NCBI GenBank assembly: GCA_046760505.1
Contig: JBHIEG010000002.1
Location: forward strand, 43,030-107,029
Direction: 5' to 3'
From: CAYFZR01 sp046760505 [NCBI: Candidatus Hydrothermarchaeota archaeon]
Lineage (GTDB): Archaea; CAYFZR01
Length of the DNA stretch: 64,000 nt
Numbering within the stretch: position 1 is the stretch's first letter; every line of letters starts with the position of its first letter. Shown one piece after another: positions 1-8,861 of this stretch. The notes below the pieces were generated by a model. That model worked only from the letters and a program-made list of their open reading frames with translations. It did not search any database and was not told the DNA's origin. The position numbers and the translations under genes were made by a program.

Positions 1-152
1 TGGTTGCAGGTGCAATGGAGGCAGGAGCAAGGGGCGTGGCAATAGGCAGAAACATTTTTCAGCACAGAAATCCAATTGCCATGGTGAGAGCAATAGCAAG
101 AATAGTGCATGAAAAAGCAAGTGTAGAAGAAGTTCTTCCTTTGTTAAGGTGA
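1..152 (+). CDS. aroA': 2-amino-3,7-dideoxy-D-threo-hept-6-ulosonate (ADH) synthase, C-terminal end
   Basis: Only the last 49 codons are present; the gene begins before the window (reading frame from base 3). The visible end contains [20 protein letters not shown], the phosphate-binding strand of class I fructose-bisphosphate-aldolase-like barrels, followed by a helix. In archaea a member of this family (MJ0400 type) makes the first intermediate of the alternative route to 3-dehydroquinate. The next gene encodes the enzyme that uses this product, which makes ADH synthase much more likely than a glycolytic aldolase. The stop codon lies just before the next start, so both are probably one transcript. 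Confidence 0.8.
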   Translation, partial: VAGAMEAGARGVAIGRNIFQHRNPIAMVRAIARIVHEKASVEEVLPLLR

Positions 153-157
153 AGAGG

Positions 158-1246
158 ATGAAGGAAATATGGGTTGATGTAAGAGACCTCTCGTGGGAGG
201 AAGCAAAGCCCATCGTAACCACTTCCCTAGAAAGCGGCATAAACTGCTTTCTATCAACGCATGAATTGGTTGAAAAAATCGCTGACCTCGGAAAGGCAAG
301 AATAGCAGTATTTGGAGAAAAATTAGATGATTTCAAGGAAACTGATATAATCATAACGGATTCAGAAGAAATTCTAGAAGAACTCAAGGTCTTAGGTAAA
401 GAAACAGGGTATTATGCAGAGATATTTGATAAGAAAAGTGAAAGAAAGGCTGCTAAATTGGGTCCCAAAGTGGATTATTTGCTCGTAAAAAATGAGGATT
501 GGACAATAATTCCTTTAGAAAATTTGATTGCAGAACTACAGAAAGTTGATACAAAGATTGTAGCATGCATAAAAAATGCGGATGAAGCCAGAATAGCATT
601 CAAAACTCTGGAAGTTGGAGTAGATGGTGTTTTAATTAAAACACCGAATTTGAATGAAATAAAAAAACTGGCAGAAACCATTCGTGAATTAACAGCCGAA
701 AAACTTGAGTTAAAAGTAGCGAAGGTAAAAACAGTAAGGCCTGTAGGTATGGGAGACAGGGTTTGCGTGGATACTTGCTCTTTGATGAATATAGGAGAGG
801 GAATGCTAATAGGATCTCAAAGCAATGGACTGTTCTTGGTACACTCAGAGTCAGTCGAAAACCCTTATGTAGAGACCAGACCATTCAGGGTAAACGCAGG
901 TCCTGTGCATGCTTACATAAAGGTCCCTGAAGAAAAAACACGTTATTTGAGCGAGTTAAAAGCAGGGGATGAGGTTCTAATCGTTGATTCTAAGGGAAAT
1001 ACACGTATAGCTGTGGTAGGCAGAGTAAAAATAGAAAGGAGACCTCTAATGCTAATAGAAGCAGAGGTGAACGGTGAAATATTTAGTACACTGGTTCAAA
1101 ATGCAGAGACAATAATGCTCGTAAATGAAAACGGAAATCCGGTTTCTGTTACGGATATAAAAATTGGCGACAGGGTTTTGGTATATCTTGAAGGCTTTGG
1201 AAGGCATTTTGGTATTTCTATCGAAGAGACCTTAGTAGAACGGTGA
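158..1246 (+). CDS. aroB': 3-dehydroquinate synthase II (archaeal, DHQS-II)
   Basis: A 362-residue protein of the MJ1249 family. These enzymes use NAD to deaminate and cyclise ADH into 3-dehydroquinate, replacing the bacterial DAHP/AroB route. The C-terminal third carries the family-typical [19 protein letters not shown], followed by a beta-rich stretch ending in [12 protein letters not shown] chose the ATG at 158 because AAGGTGA sits 6 bases upstream; an in-frame GTG at 149 is possible but lies inside that ribosome site. The stop overlaps the start of aroD. The protein should be cytosolic and co-expressed with the gene before it. Confidence 0.9.
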   Translation: MKEIWVDVRDLSWEEAKPIVTTSLESGINCFLSTHELVEKIADLGKARIAVFGEKLDDFKETDIIITDSEEILEELKVLGKETGYYAEIFDKKSERKAAKLGPKVDYLLVKNEDWTIIPLENLIAELQKVDTKIVACIKNADEARIAFKTLEVGVDGVLIKTPNLNEIKKLAETIRELTAEKLELKVAKVKTVRPVGMGDRVCVDTCSLMNIGEGMLIGSQSNGLFLVHSESVENPYVETRPFRVNAGPVHAYIKVPEEKTRYLSELKAGDEVLIVDSKGNTRIAVVGRVKIERRPLMLIEAEVNGEIFSTLVQNAETIMLVNENGNPVSVTDIKIGDRVLVYLEGFGRHFGISIEETLVER

Positions 1247-1983
1247 AAAAATTGGTGAATATCGGAGACGTAACTATAGGAGAATGCCCGGTTATATGTG
1301 CTTCCATTAAAGGAAAAGACCCTGATGAAATTCTAAGAAAAGTTGACATGGCAAACCTCTCGGATATTATAGAAATAAGATTGGACGGTTTTCCAATATC
1401 TGTTTCAGAATCAAAAAGAATGCTAAGATCTATAAAACAAAGGACTGACAAACCAATATTGATTACAAACCGTATGGAAGCCGAAGGAGGTACGTTTGCA
1501 GGTTCAGAACAAGAAAGAATAAACATAATCAAAGAGGTAAGCTTATTTGCAGATGCAATAGATATCGAACTCAGAACAGAGGAGCGCCAGAGAAAAGAAA
1601 TTATAGAGATATGTAAGGAGAGAAGAAAAACTGCAATTATCTCATATCATGATATGCTGACTTCTCATTCAGTTGAGGAGATATCTCTCATATTTCATAG
1701 AATGGCAGAAACTGGAGCGAATATAGCAAAAGTTGCAGTCTTAGCAAATACATTGGAAGACGTTTTGAATCTTTTAATGGCAACTTTACAAACGAAGAGT
1801 ACCCTTTCAATACCTCTTGTATCAATTCCTCTCGGGGAGAAATGGAAATTTGCCCGCCTATGCAGCGTGCTCTTTGGATCGAGCATACTTTATTGCTCGG
1901 TAGATGAATTAAGCAAAACAGCCCCAGGACAGTTAACGGTAGAAGACGCCTTTGAGATACTGAAAAGGCTAGGGTTAAGATGA
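1243..1983 (+). CDS. aroD: 3-dehydroquinate dehydratase, type I
   Basis: A 246-residue TIM-barrel enzyme that dehydrates 3-dehydroquinate to 3-dehydroshikimate through a Schiff base. Visible signature residues are EIRLD (44-48), the catalytic His in SYHD (H136) and the Schiff-base Lys in IAKVAV (K163). The C-terminal APGQLTVED is the usual active-site loop. Length is normal for an archaeal type I enzyme. The GTG at 1243 overlaps the aroB' stop; an in-frame TTG at 1252 with GGTGA five bases upstream is an equally good start and would remove three residues. The stop overlaps the aroE start (ATGA), so translation is probably coupled. Confidence 0.92.
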   Translation: MKKLVNIGDVTIGECPVICASIKGKDPDEILRKVDMANLSDIIEIRLDGFPISVSESKRMLRSIKQRTDKPILITNRMEAEGGTFAGSEQERINIIKEVSLFADAIDIELRTEERQRKEIIEICKERRKTAIISYHDMLTSHSVEEISLIFHRMAETGANIAKVAVLANTLEDVLNLLMATLQTKSTLSIPLVSIPLGEKWKFARLCSVLFGSSILYCSVDELSKTAPGQLTVEDAFEILKRLGLR

Positions 1984-2825
1984 TTAATGGCTCCACAAAA
2001 ATATTCGGAATAATTGGTTTTTCTCTGGAACATTCTCTCTCACCTCTGATGCATAATTACGTGTTTAACTATATGAAATTAAACTGTGTTTATGTCCCTT
2101 TTCCAGTAAAAAGAGATCTGAAAAAAGCAATTATTGGATTGCACGAACTTGACGTAAAAGGAGTCAACATAACTATCCCTTACAAAGAAGAGGTTATAAA
2201 TTACATTGATGAGTTAGATGAAAAATCAAGGAAGATTGGGTCTGTTAATACAATAAAATTCACCGATAAAAAGATCGGATACAACACAGATGGCATAGGC
2301 GCTATTAAGGCACTAAAAGATGGAAATATAGAGGTAAAGGGAAAAAAAGTTATGTTGCTGGGAGCAGGTGGGGCTGCAAGATCTATAGCCTTTCAGTTGG
2401 TCTTTGAAGGTTGTTCAGATCTTTTAATATTGAACAGGACAAAAGAAAGGGGAGACAAACTGGCTCGAGAAATAATGGAAAAAGCCGACTTTTCGTGTAA
2501 ATCAATGAAATTGGACCAGAAAATTCTCTCTGAATACATTCATGATGTTGATATACTGATAAATTCAACTTCTCTGGGAATGTATCCTAATGTAAATGAA
2601 TCTCCGGTTCCCAAAGAAATTCTACACGATGAACTAGTTGTATTCGATATAGTGTACAATCCATTGAAGACCAAACTCCTCAAAGAAGCAGAGGAAATGG
2701 GAGCAAAAACCATCGATGGTCTGGGTATGTTGGTACATCAGGGAGCCGAGAGTCTTAGGATCTGGCTAGACATAGATCCTCCAATAGATTTAATGAAAAA
2801 GGTCCTTTTATCGCATCTTAAATAG
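1980..2825 (+). CDS. aroE: Shikimate 5-dehydrogenase
   Basis: A 281-residue NADPH-dependent reductase of 3-dehydroshikimate. The N-terminal substrate domain has GFSLEHSLSPLMHN and NITIPYK, with catalytic Lys K69, and the YNTDG Asp is D104. The Rossmann domain has the GAGGAARSIA nucleotide loop (128-137) and the NRT motif that reads the NADP phosphate. The C-terminal GLGMLVHQGAESLRIW is typical of the family. The gene ends in an 18-base tail-to-tail overlap with tyrA on the opposite strand, so this four-gene aroA'-B'-D-E run closes here. Confidence 0.94.
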   Translation: MINGSTKIFGIIGFSLEHSLSPLMHNYVFNYMKLNCVYVPFPVKRDLKKAIIGLHELDVKGVNITIPYKEEVINYIDELDEKSRKIGSVNTIKFTDKKIGYNTDGIGAIKALKDGNIEVKGKKVMLLGAGGAARSIAFQLVFEGCSDLLILNRTKERGDKLAREIMEKADFSCKSMKLDQKILSEYIHDVDILINSTSLGMYPNVNESPVPKEILHDELVVFDIVYNPLKTKLLKEAEEMGAKTIDGLGMLVHQGAESLRIWLDIDPPIDLMKKVLLSHLK

Positions 2826-4118
2826 GGAGTTTATAATTTCTTCCGTCCTTCTGAACACCTCATCTCCATAAATAGAGGGGGATACAACCCTCAGAGTTAT
2901 GCTTTTCTTTCCTTCAGGAATCTGCGGACCCTTGTACTCATCTATTATCTCTACAGAGGTTACATTGGGGATGAGAGAGAAGACATACCTTATTATCTCA
3001 TTATCAGCCTTTTCTTCGACCACAAAAGAGAAATCTCTATTTTTCTTTGGAAAATTCTGGATTATCCAGTTATTCGCATCTTCATCGCTGAGTACTTCTA
3101 TGTTTGATGTTTTAAGTGTTATATCGCCTTTTTTTGTTTCTAAAATAACATTTTCCGGATCAACATGTTTTAGTTTTCCATAATGAAAATTTTTTGAATA
3201 AACATGCCTTAGAACAACGTTTTCTCCCAGCTTAGATTTCAACAATTCAAGTTCCTTATATAAAGATCTGATTGCCTTGTCAGATCTCCTCAATGCACCT
3301 TCTACATCTCCTAATTTTCTTGCCGCTTTACTCATTTTTTCAACGAAGTCTTCTTTACGGCCTTCTATTATGATTTTCCTTAGTGACTCGGCATTTTCAA
3401 TAAATTTGGAGTGGATATCGAAGTTTCTTGGATTGTAGATCTGGATCATCGCATACATGTGAGGATCCTGACCAACAATCCTCGCTATCATATCGAGCAT
3501 CATTTGATATACTGGAGAGGCGAAACGTTTCGTGTATTCTACATCCACGTTGAGATCTCCAAGTGTGATTCCCGTAGCTATATAAACGAAATGAGTGAGC
3601 CCCTGAATGATGCTCATGATCCTGTCGTGTTCTTCTGGCGTAGTTATGTGAACTCTGGCGCCTTCTTTTTCCAAAAAACTCTTGACCCTTGGGAGCCAGA
3701 TCTCAGATCTTAGGGGGGTCAATAATACAACCTGTCCTTTTAAATCAGGGGCGCTAGGACCAAACATTGGATGGGCTGGTATCAATTCCACACTTTCTTT
3801 TGCATACTTTAGCATTGCATTTGCCGGACCCTCCTTTATGGAGGCAATATCCATCAACAAAGATCCGTCTTTCATGTGAGGAGCTATTTCTTTAATTACT
3901 TCTTCTGTAACAGAAATAGGAACAGATACAATAACTACATCGGCTTCCTTAACAGCCTCGACATTATCGGTGAAAAATTCTACTCTCATCTTTCTTGCAA
4001 ATGCTTCCCCCACTTTTGCGTTCCTACCTGAGATTCTAACCTCAAAGCCTTTCTCCTTTAGAAGTTTAACCAACCATCTTCCCATTGCCCCATATCCGCC
4101 TACGATGGTTATGATCAA
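2808..4118 (-). CDS. tyrA: Prephenate dehydrogenase with an FDX-ACB-like C-terminal domain
   Basis: A 436-residue enzyme converting prephenate to 4-hydroxyphenylpyruvate for tyrosine synthesis. Residues 1-170 form the NAD(P) domain (GGYGAMG at 7-13; PAHPMFGP with H116; QGLTHF near 172). Residues 170-285 are the helical prephenate domain. The tail, about 356-436, reads KKNRDFSFVVEE, then IIDEYKGPQIPEGKKSITLR. I see this as closely similar to the ferredoxin-fold anticodon-binding (FDX-ACB) domain at the end of bacterial PheRS beta. Archaeal TyrA proteins of about 440 residues are known, so the tail is probably family-wide. The gene overlaps pheA by 4 bases and is co-transcribed with it. Confidence 0.88.
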   Translation of the reverse strand: MIITIVGGYGAMGRWLVKLLKEKGFEVRISGRNAKVGEAFARKMRVEFFTDNVEAVKEADVVIVSVPISVTEEVIKEIAPHMKDGSLLMDIASIKEGPANAMLKYAKESVELIPAHPMFGPSAPDLKGQVVLLTPLRSEIWLPRVKSFLEKEGARVHITTPEEHDRIMSIIQGLTHFVYIATGITLGDLNVDVEYTKRFASPVYQMMLDMIARIVGQDPHMYAMIQIYNPRNFDIHSKFIENAESLRKIIIEGRKEDFVEKMSKAARKLGDVEGALRRSDKAIRSLYKELELLKSKLGENVVLRHVYSKNFHYGKLKHVDPENVILETKKGDITLKTSNIEVLSDEDANNWIIQNFPKKNRDFSFVVEEKADNEIIRYVFSLIPNVTSVEIIDEYKGPQIPEGKKSITLRVVSPSIYGDEVFRRTEEIINSLFKMR

Positions 4119-4936
4119 ATGTCTCCCCGCCTGTAAGATCCAAATATCTTCAACATCTCAGTTTTTGGTTTTAATTCTTCCAAGGCTTCTTTTACCTTTT
4201 TGTCTTCTCTATGACCCTCAAGATCAACAAAAAAAATGTATTCGCCCAAAACTCTTTTCGAAGGCCTCGATTCAATCTTTGTTAGATTTATGTTTTTCAA
4301 AGCAAATGGTTCCAATGCTTTGTACAGCGATCCAGGCTTGTTTTCAAGTAGACCGAAGGCTATCGATGTTTTGTCATACCCACTTGGTTCTGAGTCCTCT
4401 TTTCCAATAATCACAAACCTAGTGAAGCTCTGATATGGAGTTGGAATGTTTTCTATCAGTATTTTAAGAGCATATATCTCAGATGCAATGGGTGAGGCAA
4501 TAGCTGCGATATTTTTGTTTTTTTCTTTAGAAACTTTTAGAGCGGCCTCTGAAGTGCTCAAAGTATTTATGAACTGACATCTTGGGAATTTTTCTCGCAA
4601 AAAATCTCTTACTTGAGCTATGGCATGGGGATGAGACAGAATAACCTCTATATCTTCTGTGTTGGCGCCTTCTTTTCCCAAAAGACAGTGGGATATCTCT
4701 ATTATTATTTCTTCTTTGATCAACAAATTGCTCTTTGCCAATAGATCCAGAGTTAGGTTTACCGAACCTTCCAACGAATTTTCTAAGGGTACCAGGCCGT
4801 ATTTCGCAACATCGCTCTCAACTTTCTCAAATATTGATGGAATATCATTTAAGAAAAGCAGATCTTCTTCTCTGATTCCTGCCTCCAAAGCTGCTTGATG
4901 AGCGAAACTTCCTCTTGGACCTAGGACGGCTATTAT
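4115..4936 (-). CDS. pheA: Prephenate dehydratase with ACT domain, apparent AUA/AUC start
   Basis: A stand-alone prephenate dehydratase, the phenylalanine branch enzyme. The catalytic region has VPLENSLEGSV and SHPHAIAQVRDFL. The C-terminal ACT domain (ENKPGSLYKALEPFALKNINLTKIESRP) should bind phenylalanine for feedback control. The first ATG/GTG/TTG-type codon is a TTG at 4888, which would cut off the conserved IAVLGPRGSFAHQAAL. That motif is encoded in frame just upstream, but between it and an in-frame TAA there is no ATG, GTG, TTG or CTG. AAGGGGG lies 4-7 bases before ATC (4939) and ATA (4936), so initiation there is inferred. From 4936 the protein is 273 residues, normal for the family. 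Confidence 0.85.
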   Translation of the reverse strand: MIAVLGPRGSFAHQAALEAGIREEDLLFLNDIPSIFEKVESDVAKYGLVPLENSLEGSVNLTLDLLAKSNLLIKEEIIIEISHCLLGKEGANTEDIEVILSHPHAIAQVRDFLREKFPRCQFINTLSTSEAALKVSKEKNKNIAAIASPIASEIYALKILIENIPTPYQSFTRFVIIGKEDSEPSGYDKTSIAFGLLENKPGSLYKALEPFALKNINLTKIESRPSKRVLGEYIFFVDLEGHREDKKVKEALEELKPKTEMLKIFGSYRRGDI

Positions 4937-4966
4937 GATGGATCCCCCTTCAATGATTAGGTTTAT

Positions 4967-4978
4967 GATTTATAAAGT
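4967..4978. promoter_or_regulatory. Divergent TATA region, pheA / DUF2103 gene
   Basis: TTTATAAAG reads as a TATA box on both strands. It lies about 25 bases ahead of the AAGGGGG and start region of pheA on the minus strand, and about 25 bases ahead of the expected transcript start of the gene at 5022 on the plus strand. This fits archaeal TBP spacing. It is assigned from sequence only. Confidence 0.5.
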
Positions 4979-5021
4979 ATTTTTATGAATATCTGTTTTT
5001 CATGCCAGAGGGATCGACGAT

Positions 5022-5318
5022 ATGGCTAAGTTCAAGTATCTGAAAAGGGGTGTGAAAAGAAAACACAGGGTCATAGAGGGGTTACTTCCAATACTTGAAG
5101 AGATAGCAAGCATAGATGGAGTAAGCAAAGTTATCCCGGCAGAAATATCTTACTCTCCACTGAGAAAAGCCAGATCTCCCTCAATTAAAATCACGAGAGA
5201 GACAAAATCAGGGTTTAAGTTACTTGCGCATAGCAAGGGTTCTATTCAAGAAGTATTTGTTGTGGTTGAAGGAAAAAAGGAAGATGTGAGAAATAAAATT
5301 GAATCCATGAATTTATAA
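5022..5318 (+). CDS. Conserved small protein, DUF2103-like
   Basis: A 98-residue basic protein beginning MAKFKYLKRGVKRKHRVIEG. It resembles the DUF2103 family of small archaeal proteins described as predicted metal-binding, but this is recall of the family pattern, not a search. It has no membrane segment and no cysteines, only a few His and acidic residues, so a metal site is not evident from the sequence. GAGGGA eight bases upstream supports the ATG. It is transcribed divergently from pheA and has no obvious partner; the gene downstream faces it. Confidence 0.55.
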   Translation: MAKFKYLKRGVKRKHRVIEGLLPILEEIASIDGVSKVIPAEISYSPLRKARSPSIKITRETKSGFKLLAHSKGSIQEVFVVVEGKKEDVRNKIESMNL

Positions 5319-5336
5319 AATCAGTTGGTTCAACTT

Positions 5337-5807
5337 TTATATTTCTTCAACAAGCTCTTTCCTTGGATAGAAAAATATTACCATCGTTATCATCCAAATT
5401 AGGGTAAATGTCAGTGAAATTTTCAAAGAGGCTTCTCTTGGCAGAGTTTTGGATATGAATCTCGCGAATCCAAAGAAGATGAGAAAAGAAATGGATAGGT
5501 TAAATGGATTAAACAGGTCATCAGACTTTTTCTTTGACATTGATACGCCGTCAATGATCCAGAGCAATCCTATTGCCAGAAGAATCGGAAAGAATACAGA
5601 TTCGCTAAATATCCCTATGAAATATATTAAAGAGCCGATTCCAACAGATACCATCCAGAGATTTTCGATGTACCAGTTGAAGGCAAGAATTGAGCTAAAT
5701 CCTCCAATTAACAGGAGAAATGCAGTAAAAACTTCTCCAAGTTTGGAGAAGTGATAAAAGAATGCCAATCCTGCTATACCCAAGATCAAGGACTCAGGTC
5801 TCTTCAT
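5337..5807 (-). CDS. Hypothetical multi-pass membrane protein
   Basis: A 156-residue very hydrophobic protein with about five to six membrane segments, separated by short loops; the KKKSDDLF stretch near residue 92 and RKELVEEI at the end are the main polar parts. No enzyme motif is visible and I do not recognise the family. It ends close to the convergent gene at 5022-5318 and starts ahead of a long non-coding stretch, so it is probably transcribed alone. Confidence 0.6.
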   Translation of the reverse strand: MKRPESLILGIAGLAFFYHFSKLGEVFTAFLLLIGGFSSILAFNWYIENLWMVSVGIGSLIYFIGIFSESVFFPILLAIGLLWIIDGVSMSKKKSDDLFNPFNLSISFLIFFGFARFISKTLPREASLKISLTFTLIWMITMVIFFYPRKELVEEI

Positions 5808-6037
5808 ATTATTACCTTTTTAAAGTTATCTTGCGTGTCTAAGCCTTAATTTTCTTCTTACTTAAATAAATTTTCATTTTCACATCACTATTTGGATTTT
5901 TTCAGAGCAACGATAAGCCTTTATTTTTTAAATAAAAATCTAATACTTCTTAGATATTAAATTCAAACCTGAATATTTATTTGATATAATATTCCAAATG
6001 GTAAAATGATTTTTTAAGTCGCTTCTTTACCCCAAAC

Positions 6038-6047
6038 TTTTTATATG
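6038..6047 (+). promoter_or_regulatory. Probable TATA box of the top6BA leader
   Basis: TTTTTATATG followed about 10 bases later by a second AT-rich run. Transcription would start near 6065-6075, giving a leader that contains the hairpin at 6133-6170. No other TATA-like element lies closer to the top6B start. Confidence 0.4.
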
Positions 6048-6132
6048 AGAAATAATATATAGAACTCAATGCAAGGATCTAAAGCATTACTTTTACCTGT
6101 AATTCGGCTCTATGTATTGACTAAATCTAACC

Positions 6133-6170
6133 ATCTTCTCACTGAAGGTGTATGACCAGTGTCAGAAGAT
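6133..6170 (+). ncRNA. Long hairpin in the topoisomerase VI leader
   Basis: ATCTTCTCACTG (6133-6144) pairs with CAGTG (6157-6161) and AGAAGAT (6164-6170). That gives 12 base pairs with a two-base bulge (TC) and a 12-base loop, followed directly by TTTTG. This could be a leader structure controlling top6BA, or the 3' end of a small RNA of about 100 bases. No known riboswitch class is recognised. Confidence 0.4.
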
Positions 6171-6199
6171 TTTTGACATGTTAGGAGGTAAAACAGAAT

Positions 6200-7744
6200 A
6201 TGGAAGGCACGATTGCTTACGAACTTGCAAAGAAACAGAAGGAAATAAGCGTATCCGAATTTTTCTCAAAAAACAGAGCAATGCTGGGCTTTGATAACCC
6301 GCAGAAAGCATTGTTTATAAGCGTGAAAGAAGCGGTAGATAACTCTCTTGATGCGTGCGAGGAGGCTAAAATACTTCCAGACATAATTGTTAAAGTAAGT
6401 GAAGTTAAAAATGGGCTCTACAGTGTATGTGTAGAGGACAATGGTCCTGGAATTCTGCCTGAACAGATTCCTCTGATATTCGGCAAGTTACTATACGGTT
6501 CAAGGTTTCATACCCGAAAACAAACGAGGGGGCAACAAGGAATAGGAATTTCAGGCGCTGTCCTGTACTCAAACCTCACGACAGGTCATGGTGCGATCGT
6601 AGAATCTTCTATAGGAAAGGGAAAACCGACCTACAAGTTTGAGGTGTCTGTAGATCTGCACAAGAATCAGCCACGTTTCAAAAAATTAAATGAATCCTTT
6701 AATTCTAGAGCCCATGGAACAAGAATCGAGATACTCGTTAAAGGTGCTTACAGGAGAGGAGAGAGATCAATAGATTCTTATATAGAACAAACCGTCACCG
6801 CTAATCCTTGGCTAACGCTCACTTATATAAATCCGGAGGGAAAGAAGGTAGTGTATCAACGTTCATCTAACCAGCTACCTCCAGAACCCAAGGAAATACC
6901 CATACACCCTCACGGCATAGATGTTGGGGAGTTAATGCTTCTTTTAAGATTAAGCAGTCACAAAAAATTGAGGTCGTTCCTAATAGAAACTTTTAGCAGG
7001 ATAAGTACTACGAGCGTAGAAAAAATAGGTGCAATATCCGGAGTTAATCTAAGTAAAAAACCTTCTAAGATAGATTTAGAGGAGGCGAAAAGATTAGTAA
7101 GTGCTTTCAAAAAAATAAAATTCATACGCCCTCCTACAGATTGTTTGTCCCCCATAGGACCAGATCTTATTGAAAAAGGTATTTTAAGAGTTCATGATGT
7201 AGATTTTGTTGCAAAAAGTATTCGTGAACCCACCGTATATTCTGGGAACCCGTTTTTGATTGAGTGCGGACTCGGCTATGGTGGAGAACTTCCCAGAGAA
7301 AACAGAGTAAAAATATTGAGGTTCGCAAACCGGGTTCCACTACTTTATCAGGAAGGGGCGGATGTAATTACTCACACGATAGAAAAAATTGACTGGCGAA
7401 AATATGGGCTAAATCAGCCAGGTGGAAAGGGCATTCCCCATGGACCTGCCTTAATTATGGTGCATGTTGCAAGCGTTTACGTACCATTTACATCAGAAGC
7501 CAAGGAAGCGATAGGAAATATAACAGAAATAGCAAAGGAGATCAGACTCGGGCTTCAGGAATGCGGTAGACAACTCAGAATTTATCTGAGCAAGAAGAGA
7601 AGAGAGGAAAAACTTAAAGAGAGAGCAGATTGGGTCAGGGAATATGTTCCTTTAATACTCCAAAAAGCCGCTGAAATTACAGGGGAAGAGGCACCAGATC
7701 CAACTCCGATTATTCATAGAATTTTGGGGAGACCACTCGAATGA
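6200..7744 (+). CDS. top6B: DNA topoisomerase VI subunit B
   Basis: The GHKL ATPase subunit of the type IIB topoisomerase, which closes as an ATP-driven clamp so that subunit A can cut and pass DNA. The N-box Glu and Asn are E44 and N48 in [18 protein letters not shown] is at 80-85, and the lid glycines are [10 protein letters not shown] at 111-120. The transducer domain near the C-terminus has [19 protein letters not shown] and EAKEAI. At 514 residues it is at the short end of the family and has no extra C-terminal domain. The stop overlaps the top6A start by 4 bases, so the subunits are co-translated. The leader has a marked hairpin. Confidence 0.96.
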   Translation: MEGTIAYELAKKQKEISVSEFFSKNRAMLGFDNPQKALFISVKEAVDNSLDACEEAKILPDIIVKVSEVKNGLYSVCVEDNGPGILPEQIPLIFGKLLYGSRFHTRKQTRGQQGIGISGAVLYSNLTTGHGAIVESSIGKGKPTYKFEVSVDLHKNQPRFKKLNESFNSRAHGTRIEILVKGAYRRGERSIDSYIEQTVTANPWLTLTYINPEGKKVVYQRSSNQLPPEPKEIPIHPHGIDVGELMLLLRLSSHKKLRSFLIETFSRISTTSVEKIGAISGVNLSKKPSKIDLEEAKRLVSAFKKIKFIRPPTDCLSPIGPDLIEKGILRVHDVDFVAKSIREPTVYSGNPFLIECGLGYGGELPRENRVKILRFANRVPLLYQEGADVITHTIEKIDWRKYGLNQPGGKGIPHGPALIMVHVASVYVPFTSEAKEAIGNITEIAKEIRLGLQECGRQLRIYLSKKRREEKLKERADWVREYVPLILQKAAEITGEEAPDPTPIIHRILGRPLE

Positions 7745-8820
7745 AAGAAGAAGAAGTAATAACTAGACTCTTAAGCTTGCCGAAAAAATTAATCGACCAA
7801 GGAAGGGAAGTAAAGATACCCCATCTCAGACTGCCATCCAGAACGAAAGGAAATATTATATTCGACGAAAAATTTAGGGTCTGGGTTTATGGAAATAAAC
7901 TTACTACAAGAAGTGCAAAGAAAAAAGACGAAGCAATAGGGATACTCAAAACATTGTACGTCATAGACTTCTTTAAAAATCAAATAGAAACAGGAAAATC
8001 ATCTACTCTAAGAGAATTGTATTATATATCTGAGAACTGGGGAAAACTGATAAGGTTCAACGAACAACAAGAAAGCGACAAGCTTATAGAAGATATCGAA
8101 ATAATGCTTCATCTCCAAAGAGAAGATTTTAAAATGTATCCTGAAGAAGACGGGGCCAGCGTCCTTGGAAATCTTAGAATCAGGGAGCCTACTAATCGAG
8201 GTATCAGAGAAATCCACTGTATAGATGATGTAGGTGAGACTGGATACGCGATACCCACAAACGTGGATAAACTAGAGTTCTTAGATTATGATGCTGATTT
8301 TGTCATAGCGGTAGAAACCGGAGGCATGTTTATGAGGCTAAGAGAGGAAAAATTCGATGAGAAATTTCGATCAATCCTAGTTCATTTAAAAGGCCAACCT
8401 GCTAGAGCCACAAGAAGATTTTTGAGGAGACTTAACACAGAACTGGGATTGCCTGTAGTGGTATTCACAGATTGCGATCCTTGGTCATTCAGAATTTATG
8501 CCTCCCTGGCATATGGTGCCATAAAGACCGCTCACTTGAGCGAATATCTCGCTACTCCAAACGCGGTGTTTTTGGGAGTAAAGCCCAGCGATATAGTTGA
8601 GTACGATCTTCCAACGGATAAGCTCAAAGAACAGGATATAAACGCTCTGGAATCGGAATTAGAAGATCCTAGATTTCAAACTGAGTTCTGGGAAAGAGAA
8701 ATTAAACTTCAGTTAGAGTTAGGGAAGAAATCTGAGCAGCAGGCACTAGCGAAATACGGTCTTAGCTACGTCGTTGAAGAATATTTGCCAAATGAACTTT
8801 CGAAGATCGGAATAATTTAA
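7741..8820 (+). CDS. top6A: DNA topoisomerase VI subunit A
   Basis: The 359-residue Spo11-like cutting subunit. The winged-helix domain carries the active tyrosine in RELYYISEN (Y94 or Y95), which attacks the DNA backbone. The Toprim domain shows the metal-binding Glu in VIAVETGG and the acidic pair in [12 protein letters not shown], about residues 190-250. The usual E-K-D-G order is E-T-G-G here; the Glu that binds magnesium is kept. It works as an A2B2 heterotetramer with the gene upstream to relax and decatenate DNA. Confidence 0.96.
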   Translation: MKEEEVITRLLSLPKKLIDQGREVKIPHLRLPSRTKGNIIFDEKFRVWVYGNKLTTRSAKKKDEAIGILKTLYVIDFFKNQIETGKSSTLRELYYISENWGKLIRFNEQQESDKLIEDIEIMLHLQREDFKMYPEEDGASVLGNLRIREPTNRGIREIHCIDDVGETGYAIPTNVDKLEFLDYDADFVIAVETGGMFMRLREEKFDEKFRSILVHLKGQPARATRRFLRRLNTELGLPVVVFTDCDPWSFRIYASLAYGAIKTAHLSEYLATPNAVFLGVKPSDIVEYDLPTDKLKEQDINALESELEDPRFQTEFWEREIKLQLELGKKSEQQALAKYGLSYVVEEYLPNELSKIGII

Positions 8821-8861
8821 ATGTTATTTTTTCATGTAACATTCCTTCAAGGGTTGATTGG

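Larger units (their letters stand above)
5808..6199. other. Non-coding interval upstream of topoisomerase VI
   Basis: About 390 bases with no credible coding sequence. The first 200 bases are extremely AT-rich. The second half holds a TATA-like element, a long imperfect hairpin (both listed separately) and the TTAGGAGG ribosome site of top6B. A transcript beginning after the TATA element would have a leader of about 130 bases, long for this genome. Confidence 0.6.
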
